Shown in pieces: positions 36,101 through 42,843 of a stretch of DNA of 64,000 nt. Position numbers and translations under genes: made by a program. The notes under the pieces are model-generated. The model did no database searches, was not told the DNA's origin, and was given only the letters and a program-made list of their open reading frames with translations. Position 1 is the stretch's first letter, and each line of letters begins with the position of its first letter. The stretch comes from Tenuibacillus multivorans (GTDB lineage: Bacteria > Bacillota > Bacilli > Bacillales > Alkalibacillaceae): NCBI RefSeq assembly GCF_900103915.1, contig NZ_FNIG01000004.1:1-64000 (forward strand), in the 5' to 3' direction.

Positions 36101-36284
36101 GTTCTGATTCCGATTCATTTAAATATTGCTGTTCTCGTTCCTTTTCTAACTCCAATTCACTCTGTTCTACATTATGTTCATCAGCTTGAACGGGCAAGCC
36201 GGAATTAATAAATGTAGAAAAAATCATGAGTAAGACCATCATGATAGGTAGGAGTTTTTGATAGAGTTTTATATACTTACTCAA
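27195..36284 (-). CDS. Giant secreted S8 serine protease with repeated CnaB and amidotransferase-like modules
   Basis: 3029 residues. Signal peptide 1-34, acidic linker, inhibitor-I9-like prodomain (about 105-215), then a bacillopeptidase-F-like S8 domain with Asp255 (GIMDTGVD), His297 ([10 protein letters not shown]) and Ser476 (SGTSMATPHVAG). After two CnaB-like domains comes a PQQ-type beta-propeller (about 725-1060) with repeats such as VYVSGGSDQHIYALDLDSGR. Five copies of a unit of about 375 residues follow: two CnaB/carboxypeptidase-regulatory domains plus a domain of about 205 residues beginning near residues 1226, 1601, 1972, 2350 and 2729 (IAVLNDY, HPIFDGY, HLLLSAH), reminiscent of ThuA/amidotransferase folds. 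The C-terminus is an Ig-like domain without LPXTG. Start: TTG 36284, 7 bp after GGAGG. Confidence 0.9.
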   Translation of the reverse strand: MSKYIKLYQKLLPIMMVLLMIFSTFINSGLPVQADEHNVEQSELELEKEREQQYLNESESEPQPDSEPTEELFSLLSGLGYEPQLTEPTTPRQTNAPPKIDKNISQQLQENEQVDVIIHLEDEENFNALYQEAKGKSKAERSKLVMDRLQAKANASQQGIKQALTSLEEQGHAQIKKELWINNSIVASINQNALEAIEARDDVKRVQLDEIIKVPEVTVESAPQLPEWGLEKINAPQVWGEYGVNGEGIVVGIMDTGVDATHEALKHNYRGRDGSHEYSWIDLSGEGYETPTDGNGHGTHVAGTSVGGGEGEPIGVAPGAEWIAAKIFNDGGSTTTSAIHEAFQWFIAPGGDPSKAPHVVNNSWGNSNTYNLEFYEDVQAWVSAGIFPLFAAGNDGPGSQTIGSPGSFIESFAIGATDRFDQIASFSSRGPVYWENENGEMVSHIKPDISAPGHEIYSAWPTQLSEGPYHTISGTSMATPHVAGAIALLLSANPDLSIDQVADLLENTARVEDHMGELPNTLYGSGIVNIYQAVTEAAYAGELQGSLTNEHGEPISGDIILPEQDLTISVDETGQFSYAIREGTHDAIIQSFGYESFETTITIQKDQTTEVSWQLDPAESYNVTGQVTFAESGEGVPYAFIRVKDTPLQTVRTDMNGQFEISQLPVGSYELQVTGEGIHGITQTIDVNSDLTLNLQVEENPEQLDQDWNTNNQNYQRNAISPNSIDVEQLDHQWSYLTDSKGQILFSTPATTDNKVILTTDRGWIVALNLQTGEEIWSLRFGDTNRSNPTIENGTVYVSGGSDQHIYALDLDSGRTIWSQNIGQPAIYESPIVHNGQVFIASSLADNASLFALNAEDGTVNWSISLGSSSFFGPALGDGYLYVGTYDNKTLRAINPDDGSEIWSYQPEENEGFASPPVYQSGVVYALSTNMDNGAGSLHAIDGATGELLWKNNELSDAQAASPIVFGDLVIVSSSTQPVIKAIDMNSGEEVWSQDAVGTTLNNGSISSNGLLFISNTNGLFFTIDVYTGEILNEETLPDYSSSTPLILPGTVLVPHLSGVESFVSPGSISGTIVDKSGNPLEATVTVTETGEFVEAQEDGTFTLHHAPGDYQIKVSLYGHQQAMSDVSFVSGYDISQNFTLPEAETGSLALTVYDNRSSEPIEGVEINLENTPISGTTNANGQLQESSVYEGTYDLTLQLNGYQSLTESITIEKGTDNQFEFNLQPIGIAVLNDYESEITELLNLNGYSAEERDWDIIDDIGRYEIVYLNGAYTTDGWKPDEETFNELVNAANAADVSLVFADTWGSSYGSIHHLTDYFQDPEELEHAYSAGTINLRVDENHPIFDGYEVGDYLTLMGGNSDFAWFNQYSGRDLASIGSTDLGFVGTGVAYKPVSENSAHLLLSAHSASPWTSPFQGWLQDSQNIFLNSIDYLLTTNFGKVTGSVSNESGETLDASVEVVETGYTFEYQGEMEFFHDEGTYTLKVRAAGYETETLEIEVENGTPVELDLTLQSSEGGSIAGIIRDTLTEQPLGSATVKLKQNDDVISELTTDVNGRYELQDLNDGQYQLEVTKEGYILETINFEITASPIERDIALTSTPNIAVLSDYYSSDSSFASVFEDIGVEVEELSSSEVIERLGEFDVLFINGLGYSLNGQLDEIFAAADESETSLVFGETLYSSSPINELIEYRGDPENRYTADHGSSAGYVVTEDHRIFGDYSEGDFIEILLPSNSQIGYFDGYSGYSLADMKHKDVSDAYGNGLVYKPRTENSLEMLLGGYSFNFRHHKDHYTEEGRQLLIDTIVWAAHADFPTISGTITDQEGQPIDATVQVVNENFNAETDENGQFSIALLEGDYEIEVQSFGYETMTLPVSAVKNGEPLDIQMEVGEEAASIQGVVENERDGQAISEVDIQVNGQPRSTTTNTQGAFSIDRLEPGEYTLTFAKDGYVMKEAFIELSAGQSLELPVQMKPSPTVGIIVDNNSNDATLANYLEGRGYHTTELFYTDLDRLSELDIVIANSDYDRDQEPTEEEFNAFINTIDEQKLSVIWTGHVNGRGGIRFLHQFENNPYVELEDRQDNVMIQATESHPITEGVNLDESYPLENRSNYYYAFDEYDGQTVTTLEHPEDGYIGDMVAYKGRTTESVEVLLANTTFGYYFNPDVPEYFDPIRERLINNSILWALDNREALAADVHGTLNNDLESVIQGNVTVLETGKTVETNNAGEFYLGLQEGTYTLQIEAFGHQTQEFALTVENGEVYNETFTLQSNEIGTITGSVMDGQTEKPIAGATIQVMGTPLTVETDANGQYELTAPAGVYNLRAMAPGYTTQTQSDVQVNQNEVTDVSFLMQTSEKIAVITQSYNQDRFESIMSEYGYAVDYIDYTELEGFIDQIGDYALVIYNNSSYSTTDEIFTSFVHAADENQVSIIFASQYGGGTIGDLSDVFNDPADVEYSFVPSHINIKTLTNHPLFAGIDSEEFRIIDDGDNNQQYAVYSGYSGTTIGSISHDDEGVLGEGIGYDFRTANSVHLLLSGFQVGSYSDPDENWTEDAKVFYNNAINWAMHASLGEIRGSVTNEDGEPVANAQVSIPALNMETRTDAQGEYRIGIGTGTYEVHVSARGYHEAVDTVTVQEQGDSAELNFALEAIEGSSINGQVMDAETGDAIQDADVSLIYENEVEPIETIQTDENGQFQFGQLLPDNYVVQVKADGYIQGSENVTLGDEPVSVNLELNGIKVAVVGDQEQQIETLLNENQIYAEGRDWDVVNDVTNYELVIINANDGTKEDLEALIQATDEHGISLVFLGTWGVDDGSIPTLNETLGYPELDQQGYNEGEVVMHTNNSSHPIFAGLPESFVVHSEKSPYATFKGYPGPTLSELSVDEENKGTAVSYEYRSATSIHLLLSSFAVNNIISPNYGWTEEGKTLFTQAIEYAMNAQQEPPSIPEWDETQKKTKENLVTLTGQADPHTTVHIYETKGNEETQIGTTQTNANGEFSVELEIDNGNHFLHLEAENLAGTSDPSEQMQLIVTGKPNK

Positions 36285-36658
36285 TATCCACCCTCCATTT
36301 ATTTTTAGATTGCTAATTAATTTCAGTGATATAACAGCTTTTTCCTTCAAAACAGGGTGAAATAAGGCTTTCGGACTGCCTTTTTTACAATAAAGTAGGC
36401 GGTTAGTTTTAATAGAAAGTGGAGAAAAATGTCGATGTAGGAGAGGTAAAAAGTCAAGAGATAAGCTGGGTCTCTATAACTAAAGCGTGGTGACTGGTGG
36501 TACCTATTTTGAGCTTTCATAGTTGAGTAAGAAAAAGAGGCATGACCTGCTAATGTCTTTATTACATTGGCAGTAAGGGCTGGTTCATTCAATAGTTACC
36601 TTAATGATTAATCAGGCAGGAGGGGGAGGGCCCCACCCACCTGAAGTAATTTCATTGA
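36285..36658. other. 374-bp gap between the two protease genes
   Basis: No convincing gene. A frame of 81 codons on the minus strand (36347-36592) has no ribosome binding site. A GC-rich imperfect hairpin at 36617-36644 (CAGGAGGGGG against CACCCACCTG) follows the subtilisin stop and may end its transcript although it lacks a T tract. The stretch 36360-36590 has the compact, gene-like look of a dispersed intergenic element, which cannot be tested with one copy. Confidence 0.4.
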
Positions 36659-37777
36659 TTAGTAGCTTATTGCATCATAAGATTGAACTAAACCATTACC
36701 ATAGTAGTTTGAGTTGCCTAAATACTGTGCTGATTGGTTTAGTAGTGAGCGTAATTGTGCGTTAGATAAGCGTGGTTTTGCCTCCCAAACCTGTGCAGCT
36801 ACACCAGCAACGTGTGGTGATGCCATTGACGTACCATTAAACGAGTCATAGCCGTTTCCTGGAACTGTACTTAATACGCTTACACCAGGAGCGGCTATCT
36901 CAACAGCTGGACCATGACTTGAGAATGAGGCGCGGTTGTTGTTTTGATCAACAGCGGCGACGGCAATTACGGAATCATATTTAGCTGGATAACCAACTGT
37001 GTCACCCCAGCCCCAATAGTTACCGCTATTACCAGCTGCAGCTACAACTAAAATACCGCTATCATAAGCTAAATCAGAGAATTGTTTTAGAATAGATGAG
37101 CTTTGAGAGCCACCTAAGCTCATGTTGATTATATCCATATCGTTTTGGATCGCCCATTCAATACCTTCTGCAATCCCTGCATATGAACCGCTACCATTAG
37201 CATCTAACACTTTTACAGCGTATAATGAAGCATCTGGAGCGACTCCTAAAACGCCAGTATTGTTGTCTAAAGCTGCTACGGTACCTGCTACGTGCGTACC
37301 GTGGCCATTTCCATCGTTGTATGGTGAATCACCAAAGACAGAATATCCACCATCAACATCTAAATCGTCGTGTGTGCGGTCGATTCCTGTGTCTAAAATG
37401 GCTACTTTAACACCTGATCCATCATAGCCATCATTTTGTGATTGCGTTCCCTCAACATGTGGGATACCCCAAGGAACGTCTTGCGCAATTGCCTTTGCTT
37501 CGGCATTTTCCTCAACGTATTTAATTTGAGGATGATTTTGTAATCCTTTTGCCTGTTTATCCGTTAACTCTAAGTGGTAAACAGGTAAAGCATCATATGT
37601 GTGTAGGATATCTTGATCCTCAACACCAAATGATTGTAGGACCCCTTTTTTCGCTGGGCCATCAAATTGAACTAAATACTCCTTGCTGAGCTCGGTTTTA
37701 GCTTCATCAGCAAAACCAGTTTGCAGTGGCATCAGTAATAAAACGAGCACACTAACAAATACAAATAATTTTTTCAC
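36659..37777 (-). CDS. Secreted subtilisin-type S8 protease
   Basis: 372 residues: signal peptide ([20 protein letters not shown]), I9 propeptide (about 30-100, with [20 protein letters not shown]) and a mature domain of about 270 residues. Catalytic motifs are VAILDTGID (Asp), [15 protein letters not shown] (His), AAAGNSGN (oxyanion Asn region) and [13 protein letters not shown] (Ser). It is an ordinary alkaline-protease-sized enzyme. AAAGGAG lies 7 bp before GTG 37777. It is transcribed in the same direction as the giant protease 374 bp further on. Mature sequence is acidic, unlike many subtilisins, as expected in a salt-adapted host. Confidence 0.95.
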   Translation of the reverse strand: MKKLFVFVSVLVLLLMPLQTGFADEAKTELSKEYLVQFDGPAKKGVLQSFGVEDQDILHTYDALPVYHLELTDKQAKGLQNHPQIKYVEENAEAKAIAQDVPWGIPHVEGTQSQNDGYDGSGVKVAILDTGIDRTHDDLDVDGGYSVFGDSPYNDGNGHGTHVAGTVAALDNNTGVLGVAPDASLYAVKVLDANGSGSYAGIAEGIEWAIQNDMDIINMSLGGSQSSSILKQFSDLAYDSGILVVAAAGNSGNYWGWGDTVGYPAKYDSVIAVAAVDQNNNRASFSSHGPAVEIAAPGVSVLSTVPGNGYDSFNGTSMASPHVAGVAAQVWEAKPRLSNAQLRSLLNQSAQYLGNSNYYGNGLVQSYDAISY

Positions 37778-37885
37778 GACATTTCTCCTTTCAAAATTTT
37801 TTAAAACACACGACAGTGTCAAATATATGGCTCTATTCGTGGTGTATGACTAAAAGGCATCTCCAAATCAATAATTGCTAAAATA

Positions 37886-37911
37886 TTACCACTATTAAAA
37901 AATAGTAGTAA
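37886..37911. promoter_or_regulatory. Imperfect inverted repeat upstream of the subtilisin gene
   Basis: TTACCACTATT (37886-37896) and AATAGTAGTAA (37901-37911) are inverted with one mismatch, about 110 bp before the subtilisin start. It may be a regulator site for the protease. The rest of the gap 37778-38072 is AT-rich with no other recognisable element. Confidence 0.35.
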
Positions 37912-38072
37912 ATAGGATTTAAGTCAGGAGATTTTGTCGACGTGACGAGAATCATTTGTTTTTCATGAATGTTCAGAATGATAGATTTGGAATATTGTGG
38001 ATTAAATTCAATTAAAAGTGTAAAATTGGGGATTATAAATGAAGGAAAATGGGTTGGAAATGGGTGAAAAGG

Positions 38073-38393
38073 ATGAAAGATAACTATTTAATGCTTTTAT
38101 ACTTTATCGGGGTAACGATTGTTAATTTATATCCAATCTATATCTCACTCGCAATCGTAGGGCTCGTGAATCAAAGTGGACATAATATTGACGGATGGAT
38201 TGAGGTGACGTTATTTTTAATTGGGCTTACGTTCTTAGCGCTTATCATATCATTTCCGATATACATTATAGGCTGGCAGATCGGTCAGTCGTATTTTTCG
38301 TTTTTTCAAACGCGGACTTATACCATCTTAATGGCTGTGGCTCTAATTGGATTAACGAGCTGGTATATGTATACAGCAGTTAGATTGTATTAG
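38073..38393 (+). CDS. Small four-helix membrane protein
   Basis: 106 residues with three to four hydrophobic helices ([60 protein letters not shown]). No family recognised. GGGTG sits 6 bp before the ATG at 38073; an upstream ATG at 38049 is less well placed. Its stop codon overlaps that of the convergent UPF0178 gene by 4 bp, so no terminator separates them. Confidence 0.65.
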   Translation: MKDNYLMLLYFIGVTIVNLYPIYISLAIVGLVNQSGHNIDGWIEVTLFLIGLTFLALIISFPIYIIGWQIGQSYFSFFQTRTYTILMAVALIGLTSWYMYTAVRLY

Positions 38394-38830
38394 TTGTCGA
38401 TTGCTTTTACGAAACGTACTCTAAATTTCTCACGGTCGGTTTCTGTCATCGCTTTTGGCCCCTTAGTGCGTTTTCCGCTTTTACGTTCCATGGCACTTGC
38501 ATAGCGTGAATGTAAAAGGGTGTCCATTTTATCCGGGGTATATATAAACCCTTTATGGTGCAGGATGGTGCATTGTTTAGCCATTAAAAGGGAGGCTAGT
38601 CCATAATCTTGGGTCACAACGACATCGCCGGGATGAACGATTTGCATCAATTTATAATCGGCCGCTTCATGCTCCGAATCGACATAAATCGTCTCCACAT
38701 GGGGTTCTTCTATTTTATTGGAGTAATGGGCATAGCTTTTCACTAAGACAACTATAAAATCACGCTTGCCAGCTTCTTCAATGATGATATCTTTAACCGG
38801 ACAAGCATCCGCATCAACATAAATTTTCAT
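38390..38830 (-). CDS. YaiI/YqxD family (UPF0178) protein
   Basis: 146 residues, full family length. [19 protein letters not shown] at the N-terminus, then [20 protein letters not shown] and [15 protein letters not shown], carry the conserved acidic residues of a PIN/NYN-type nuclease-like fold; no activity is established. GAGGTG lies 6 bp before the ATG at 38830; the GTG and ATG just upstream are part of or too near this site. In other Bacillales it sits next to dnaG-rpoD, but not here. Confidence 0.9.
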   Translation of the reverse strand: MKIYVDADACPVKDIIIEEAGKRDFIVVLVKSYAHYSNKIEEPHVETIYVDSEHEAADYKLMQIVHPGDVVVTQDYGLASLLMAKQCTILHHKGFIYTPDKMDTLLHSRYASAMERKSGKRTKGPKAMTETDREKFRVRFVKAIDN

Positions 38831-38967
38831 CTTCATCACCTCTTATAAAATTGTAGCATGCTATCCAAGTATTGACTTCAATTAAGTGTTAGGTTACGAT
38901 TTTTATAATACTTTAAGACTATATGGCATAAGTAAAAAGTTCCATATCATATAAGGTGGTGTCGTTT

Positions 38968-39420
38968 ATGGAAAAGAATGTTGTCTTTAGAATGCGTGAT
39001 GAACATTTTGGTGTCCCGATTGATCAAGTACAATCAATTGAAAAAGTAACTGAATTTACGAAAGTTCCTCAGGCCCCTAATTATATTAAAGGGATTGTCG
39101 AGCTTCGCGGTGAAGTTACGACTGTCGTTGATTTACGTCACTTATTAGATGTTGGACAAACTGAGCATACATCTGAGGCACGTATTTTAATTGTTCAAGT
39201 TGAAGGCTTACGTATTGGATTATTAGTAGATGAGGCTAAAGAAGTGATCGACATCGATCCAAATTCCGTTGAACAGCCTCCACAAATGGTCGGTGGAGTC
39301 AAGAAGGAATACATAACGGGTGTAGCCAAGCATGATGATCGATTACTCATTTTAGTCCATTTGAAAAAAGTGTTAGATGTTGAGCAAATAGAAGAAGTAA
39401 GAGAAGCTGTGGAAGCGTAA
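38968..39420 (+). CDS. CheW-domain chemotaxis coupling protein
   Basis: 150 residues of one CheW-like beta-barrel domain: NVVFRMRDEHFGVPIDQVQS, YIKGIVELRGEVTTVVDLRH and KHDDRLLILVHLKKVLDVEQ. It links receptors to the CheA kinase. It is an extra, solitary CheW: no other chemotaxis gene is nearby. AAGGTGG precedes the ATG at 38968; the frame is open slightly upstream. Followed by a strong terminator. Confidence 0.9.
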   Translation: MEKNVVFRMRDEHFGVPIDQVQSIEKVTEFTKVPQAPNYIKGIVELRGEVTTVVDLRHLLDVGQTEHTSEARILIVQVEGLRIGLLVDEAKEVIDIDPNSVEQPPQMVGGVKKEYITGVAKHDDRLLILVHLKKVLDVEQIEEVREAVEA

Positions 39421-39423
39421 GAC

Positions 39424-39456
39424 ACCCCAACTTCAGAGGGCTGAAGTTGGGGTATT
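39424..39456. terminator. Terminator between CheW and YtkA-like genes
   Basis: ACCCCAACTTCAG (39424-39436) and CTGAAGTTGGGGT (39441-39453) form a perfect 13-bp stem with a 4-base loop, followed by ATTTATTTA. It serves both convergent genes. Confidence 0.9.
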
Positions 39457-39459
39457 TAT

Positions 39460-39900
39460 TTACTCCTCAACGACTTCGATAGCTTTTTTAGGCATAGTAT
39501 GCTGTGCTTTGGCTGTGACGTGAGCATACATTTCATACGATCCTGTTTCCTCAAAGGTGAAAGTTGCTTCATAAATGCCATCTTCTGTATAACTGGCTTC
39601 GACCGTTTTACTGTCGTCTTCATGATCAACCTCCCACACCTCAAAGTTGACCTCATCAGCCTCAGATACAGGTTCACCGTCATGGGTGACTCTGGCTTGA
39701 AGGGTGACTTCACCGAGCTGAACCTCATCTTCAACTAAAACGTCGACCTTCAATGGTATGAGCGAGTCATCTGTCTCTTCTTCATGGTTACCATGGTTAT
39801 CATGTTCCATGTTTTCTTCAGGTTGTGATTCACTTTGATCCCCACATGCGACTAAAACTGTTAAAGCCCCTATGATTAACAAAAACAAAAACCGTTTCAT
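39460..39900 (-). CDS. Lipoprotein with YtkA/FixH-like domain
   Basis: 146 residues. The signal peptide ends in lipobox LVACGD. A His/Asp/Glu-rich linker (EHDNHGNHEEETDDS) that could bind metal precedes an Ig-like YtkA domain (LGEVTLQARVTHDGEPVSEA ... DGIYEATFTFEETGSYEMYA). Such proteins occur with copper or cytochrome functions, unproven here. AAGGAG lies 9 bp before the ATG at 39900. Single gene. Confidence 0.85.
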   Translation of the reverse strand: MKRFLFLLIIGALTVLVACGDQSESQPEENMEHDNHGNHEEETDDSLIPLKVDVLVEDEVQLGEVTLQARVTHDGEPVSEADEVNFEVWEVDHEDDSKTVEASYTEDGIYEATFTFEETGSYEMYAHVTAKAQHTMPKKAIEVVEE

Positions 39901-40013
39901 GGGTTCATTCTCCTTAATTAACATATTCATGTTTAACATTAACATAGCGAATTATAACGCGACTTTCAAATTGTGAACATCCACTGAATAATTCATGAAT
40001 ATATCTTGATGTA

Positions 40014-40071
40014 TTGACAGATCGTCATACTCAACTATAATTAAACTAGTGCATTACAATACTAATGCACT
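40014..40071 (+). promoter_or_regulatory. Promoter and operator of the YtrA-type GntR/ABC operon
   Basis: TTGACA (40014-40019) and TATAAT (40036-40041) are 16 bp apart. Just downstream, AGTGCATTA (40048-40056) and TAATGCACT (40063-40071) are perfect inverted arms separated by 6 bp, covering the transcription start. It is the expected binding site for the GntR protein encoded next, which would repress its own operon. Confidence 0.88.
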
Positions 40072-40095
40072 AAACCGCAGAGAGTGGGTGATAGT

Positions 40096-40476
40096 TTGGT
40101 TCTGAATCATGACAGTACTAAGCCCATCTATGTGCAGATTGCGGAATGGCTTGAGACAGAAATACTAAATGATCACATTTCGACAGATGAAAAAATGTAT
40201 TCTCAATATCAACTGGCCGAAATGTTTAACATTAATCCAGCAACTGCTGCCAAGGGGCTTAATATGTTAGTCAACAATGATATTTTGTATAAGAAGCGTG
40301 GGTTAGGTATGTTCGTAAATCCAGATGCTAAAGGCAAAATTTTATTAAAACGTAAAAATGAAAACTTGAAACAAATGATACGTGAGCTTGTCCAAGAAGC
40401 TGAATACCTGAAAGTCGATCATGATGAGCTCATGGAGATCGTTCAACAAGTCCGAAAAGAAAGGAAGGATCGTTGA
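40096..40476 (+). CDS. GntR-family regulator, YtrA subfamily
   Basis: About 126 residues. The N-terminal winged helix is STKPIYVQIAEWLETEILND, then QLAEMFNINPATAAKGLNML, and the short C-terminal tail of about 45 residues (helical, ILLKRKNENLKQMIRELVQE) is the mark of the YtrA subgroup that controls ABC transporters. Start uncertain: TTG 40096 follows GGGTGAT, while GTG 40084 extends it by four residues. The stop overlaps the next gene's ATG (TGATG). Confidence 0.9.
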   Translation: MVLNHDSTKPIYVQIAEWLETEILNDHISTDEKMYSQYQLAEMFNINPATAAKGLNMLVNNDILYKKRGLGMFVNPDAKGKILLKRKNENLKQMIRELVQEAEYLKVDHDELMEIVQQVRKERKDR

Positions 40477-41378
40477 TGGGAATCATAACGTGTCAAAACG
40501 TATCAAAATCATTTAAACGAACGAAAGCGTTAAATGGTTTTAATGCAACGTTTATGGAAAATCGTCTAACAGGATTAATCGGACGTAACGGTGCGGGGAA
40601 AACAACGTTACTAAAAATGATTGTTGGACACGGAACGCCAGAATATGGGCGCATTCAAGTTTTTGGTGAGAATCCATTTAACAATTTAAAAGTGTCAGCG
40701 AATACCATTTTTGTTGATGATGAAATGGTGTTTCCAGCTGAGATGAAGCTACATGAAATTATTAAAATGGCAGGTCTTTTTTATGACAATTGGGATGGAG
40801 AGTTAGCTGAACGTTTAATGATATATTTTGGGCTGAATAAGGGTGTTTTTCACGACCAATTGTCTAAAGGTAAGCGAAGTACGTTTAATATGATATTTGG
40901 TCTCTCGGCAAGGTGTCCATTAACGGTATTTGATGAACCGACAACAGGAATGGATTATTCCGTTCGTCAGGACTTTTACCGCGCATTACTGAAAGAATAT
41001 ATTAACCATCCGAGAACGATTATCTTATCGAGTCATTTATTAAATGAATTAGAGGGTTTGTTGGAGGATATTATTTTAATAAAAAATGGTGAATGCTTAA
41101 TACATGAATCGATGGAGGATTTCAAAGCGTTTGCGGTTGGGCTTACGGGGTCTAAAGAACATATTGAGGCACATGTAAGGGAAGAGGATGTATTTTATCG
41201 AAAAAATGTTGGTTCAACCCAGTCATATGTCGTTGTACGTGATCAATTTTCACAAGATGCAAAAGCTGATCTAAAAGAATCTGGTATTCAAGTCACAAAA
41301 GTCGATGCAGCAGACCTGTCGATGCATTTAACTAGTGAAACAAAAGGGGGCATAGACGATGTCTTTAAACAATCCTAG
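40476..41378 (+). CDS. ABC transporter ATPase (YtrB-like)
   Basis: 300 residues. GLIGRNGAGKTTL is Walker A; LSKGKRSTFNMIFGLSARCP is a divergent signature; LTVFDEPTTGMD Walker B; IILSSHLLNELEG the switch. The remainder of about 80 residues is the accessory domain common in YtrB-type ATPases. It partners with the membrane protein that begins inside its last 20 bases. YtrB-type systems respond to cell-wall stress in Bacillus; the role here is an inference. Confidence 0.9.
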   Translation: MGIITCQNVSKSFKRTKALNGFNATFMENRLTGLIGRNGAGKTTLLKMIVGHGTPEYGRIQVFGENPFNNLKVSANTIFVDDEMVFPAEMKLHEIIKMAGLFYDNWDGELAERLMIYFGLNKGVFHDQLSKGKRSTFNMIFGLSARCPLTVFDEPTTGMDYSVRQDFYRALLKEYINHPRTIILSSHLLNELEGLLEDIILIKNGECLIHESMEDFKAFAVGLTGSKEHIEAHVREEDVFYRKNVGSTQSYVVVRDQFSQDAKADLKESGIQVTKVDAADLSMHLTSETKGGIDDVFKQS

Positions 41379-42099
41379 TCTATGGAGCGTTGCGAAAAAG
41401 CAGTTTTGCTATAAATGGTTAAGCTATAAAAGTGCCTTTCAGGCATTAATCGTTGTTCAGATTATAGCGATGTTCTTTTCGGTATTAGGGGTTGGTAATG
41501 CGAGTACGCGATTAGGTGGAATGGATGTCAATATAAACTATTTATCTGGAGACATTGTCTTCTTTTTTACGATGTTATGGGCGTTTTTTATGTCATTATC
41601 GGTTGATAACAGTCAAAACCGCTTAGCCGATCAAATATTTATCACTAATCAGTGGAGTCGACACCTGGCAAATGCTATGTTTTTAGGGGCCTTATATTTG
41701 CTCGCTGCTGTTACGGCCATTTTGTCTGGATTTTTAATTAAATTAGTGAATATATGGATGTATGGGCTTGATGAAGCAGTTGTTTATATAGATTATACGT
41801 TCTGGGATATCATTTTAGCGATTGTGATGAGTTATTTTTATTATATGTTAATTGGATCGATTGGCTATGTGATCGGACACTTTACCATGATTAATAAAGT
41901 CATGAAAATCGTTGTGATAGTTTTAGGGTTTGCTTTTCTTCTTTACCAAGAGAATAAGTTAATTGCTGATATCGCACTGTTTTATGGAAATGAATCGAAC
42001 ATATTTTTATTTATGCTAAAAGTGATGTTAACAAGTGTTCCGATATATATGCTAGGTATGCTAGTGTCGCGTGGATTGGAGGCTAAATTATGGAATTAG
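41359..42099 (+). CDS. ABC transporter membrane subunit
   Basis: 246 residues with six predicted helices (for example AFQALIVVQIIAMFFSVLGV; NAMFLGALYLLAAVTAILSG; IVVIVLGFAFLLYQENKLIA). It overlaps the ATPase gene by 20 bp and the following gene by 10 bp, so it is tightly coupled to both. The sequence is typical of the weakly conserved permeases in YtrA-regulated operons. Confidence 0.82.
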   Translation: MSLNNPSLWSVAKKQFCYKWLSYKSAFQALIVVQIIAMFFSVLGVGNASTRLGGMDVNINYLSGDIVFFFTMLWAFFMSLSVDNSQNRLADQIFITNQWSRHLANAMFLGALYLLAAVTAILSGFLIKLVNIWMYGLDEAVVYIDYTFWDIILAIVMSYFYYMLIGSIGYVIGHFTMINKVMKIVVIVLGFAFLLYQENKLIADIALFYGNESNIFLFMLKVMLTSVPIYMLGMLVSRGLEAKLWN

Positions 42100-42779
42100 T
42101 CAGTAGTCTATTACCTATTATATTGTTGCTGATTATATTGTTTATCATTATAGGATTCGTATCCAAAACGACTTCCATTTTTAAATTTTCATCTAAACGT
42201 AATGCGATAGTAGTGGGTTATGTGGCGGTTTTAATTATAGCAACCACCGTATATTTTGTTGTTGTACAGGGTGAAGATTTAGTTCAAGAGGTAGATCAAG
42301 GTCAGGTGGTTGAATTGCGAGAGGAATATAATGAAGCCATACAAAATGAAGATTATGATGATGATTCGGTTAGAACGGTGAACCAGTGGACATTTAAGGC
42401 AACGAAGAACCCTATTGTGATAACTGGAAATGTAGGCTACCCATTTGGAAGTCAAGTCGTCGAACGGAATGATGATTATGATGAGATTAGAGTGACTCAA
42501 TATATGATGAATTATGATCATGAGCTATTAGACCAACTACCAGAACTTTATGTTGAATTGACTGGAGGACCAGAGCGAGAAAAGGTACTAAGGATTAATA
42601 AGCCAGGAGAATATATGCAAGTAAAAGTTTTAGCCAAGGAATTTCCACTAAGACAATTAGAGGGAATATCTCTATTTGATATCCCCTACATTAAAGGGAG
42701 TGATGGCTTCCATCAATTTTTATATATTGAGGTTCCAAGCGATGTTGAAGTTACTAGAAATGAATTGATTGGTGGATAG
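42090..42779 (+). CDS. Membrane-anchored accessory protein of the YtrA-type operon
   Basis: 229 residues. Two N-terminal helices (LLPIILLLIILFIIIGFV and NAIVVGYVAVLIIATTVYFV) anchor an extracellular domain of about 165 residues rich in acid residues and predicted beta strands. It is the last gene of the operon, behind GGAGG. It probably sits beside the permease on the outer face. No family recognised. The YDDDSVRTVNQW and NPIVITGNVGYPFGS stretches may help searching. Confidence 0.7.
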   Translation: MELVSSLLPIILLLIILFIIIGFVSKTTSIFKFSSKRNAIVVGYVAVLIIATTVYFVVVQGEDLVQEVDQGQVVELREEYNEAIQNEDYDDDSVRTVNQWTFKATKNPIVITGNVGYPFGSQVVERNDDYDEIRVTQYMMNYDHELLDQLPELYVELTGGPEREKVLRINKPGEYMQVKVLAKEFPLRQLEGISLFDIPYIKGSDGFHQFLYIEVPSDVEVTRNELIGG

Positions 42780-42843
42780 AGACCATAGGACAAACACGAC
42801 ATGAATAAGATAGATATAGGTTTAAAGAAGGAGGAAAAAATCA

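Noticed and set aside
36347-36592. 81-codon minus-strand ORF upstream of the giant protease
   Set aside because: No ribosome binding site and atypical composition; treated as noncoding.
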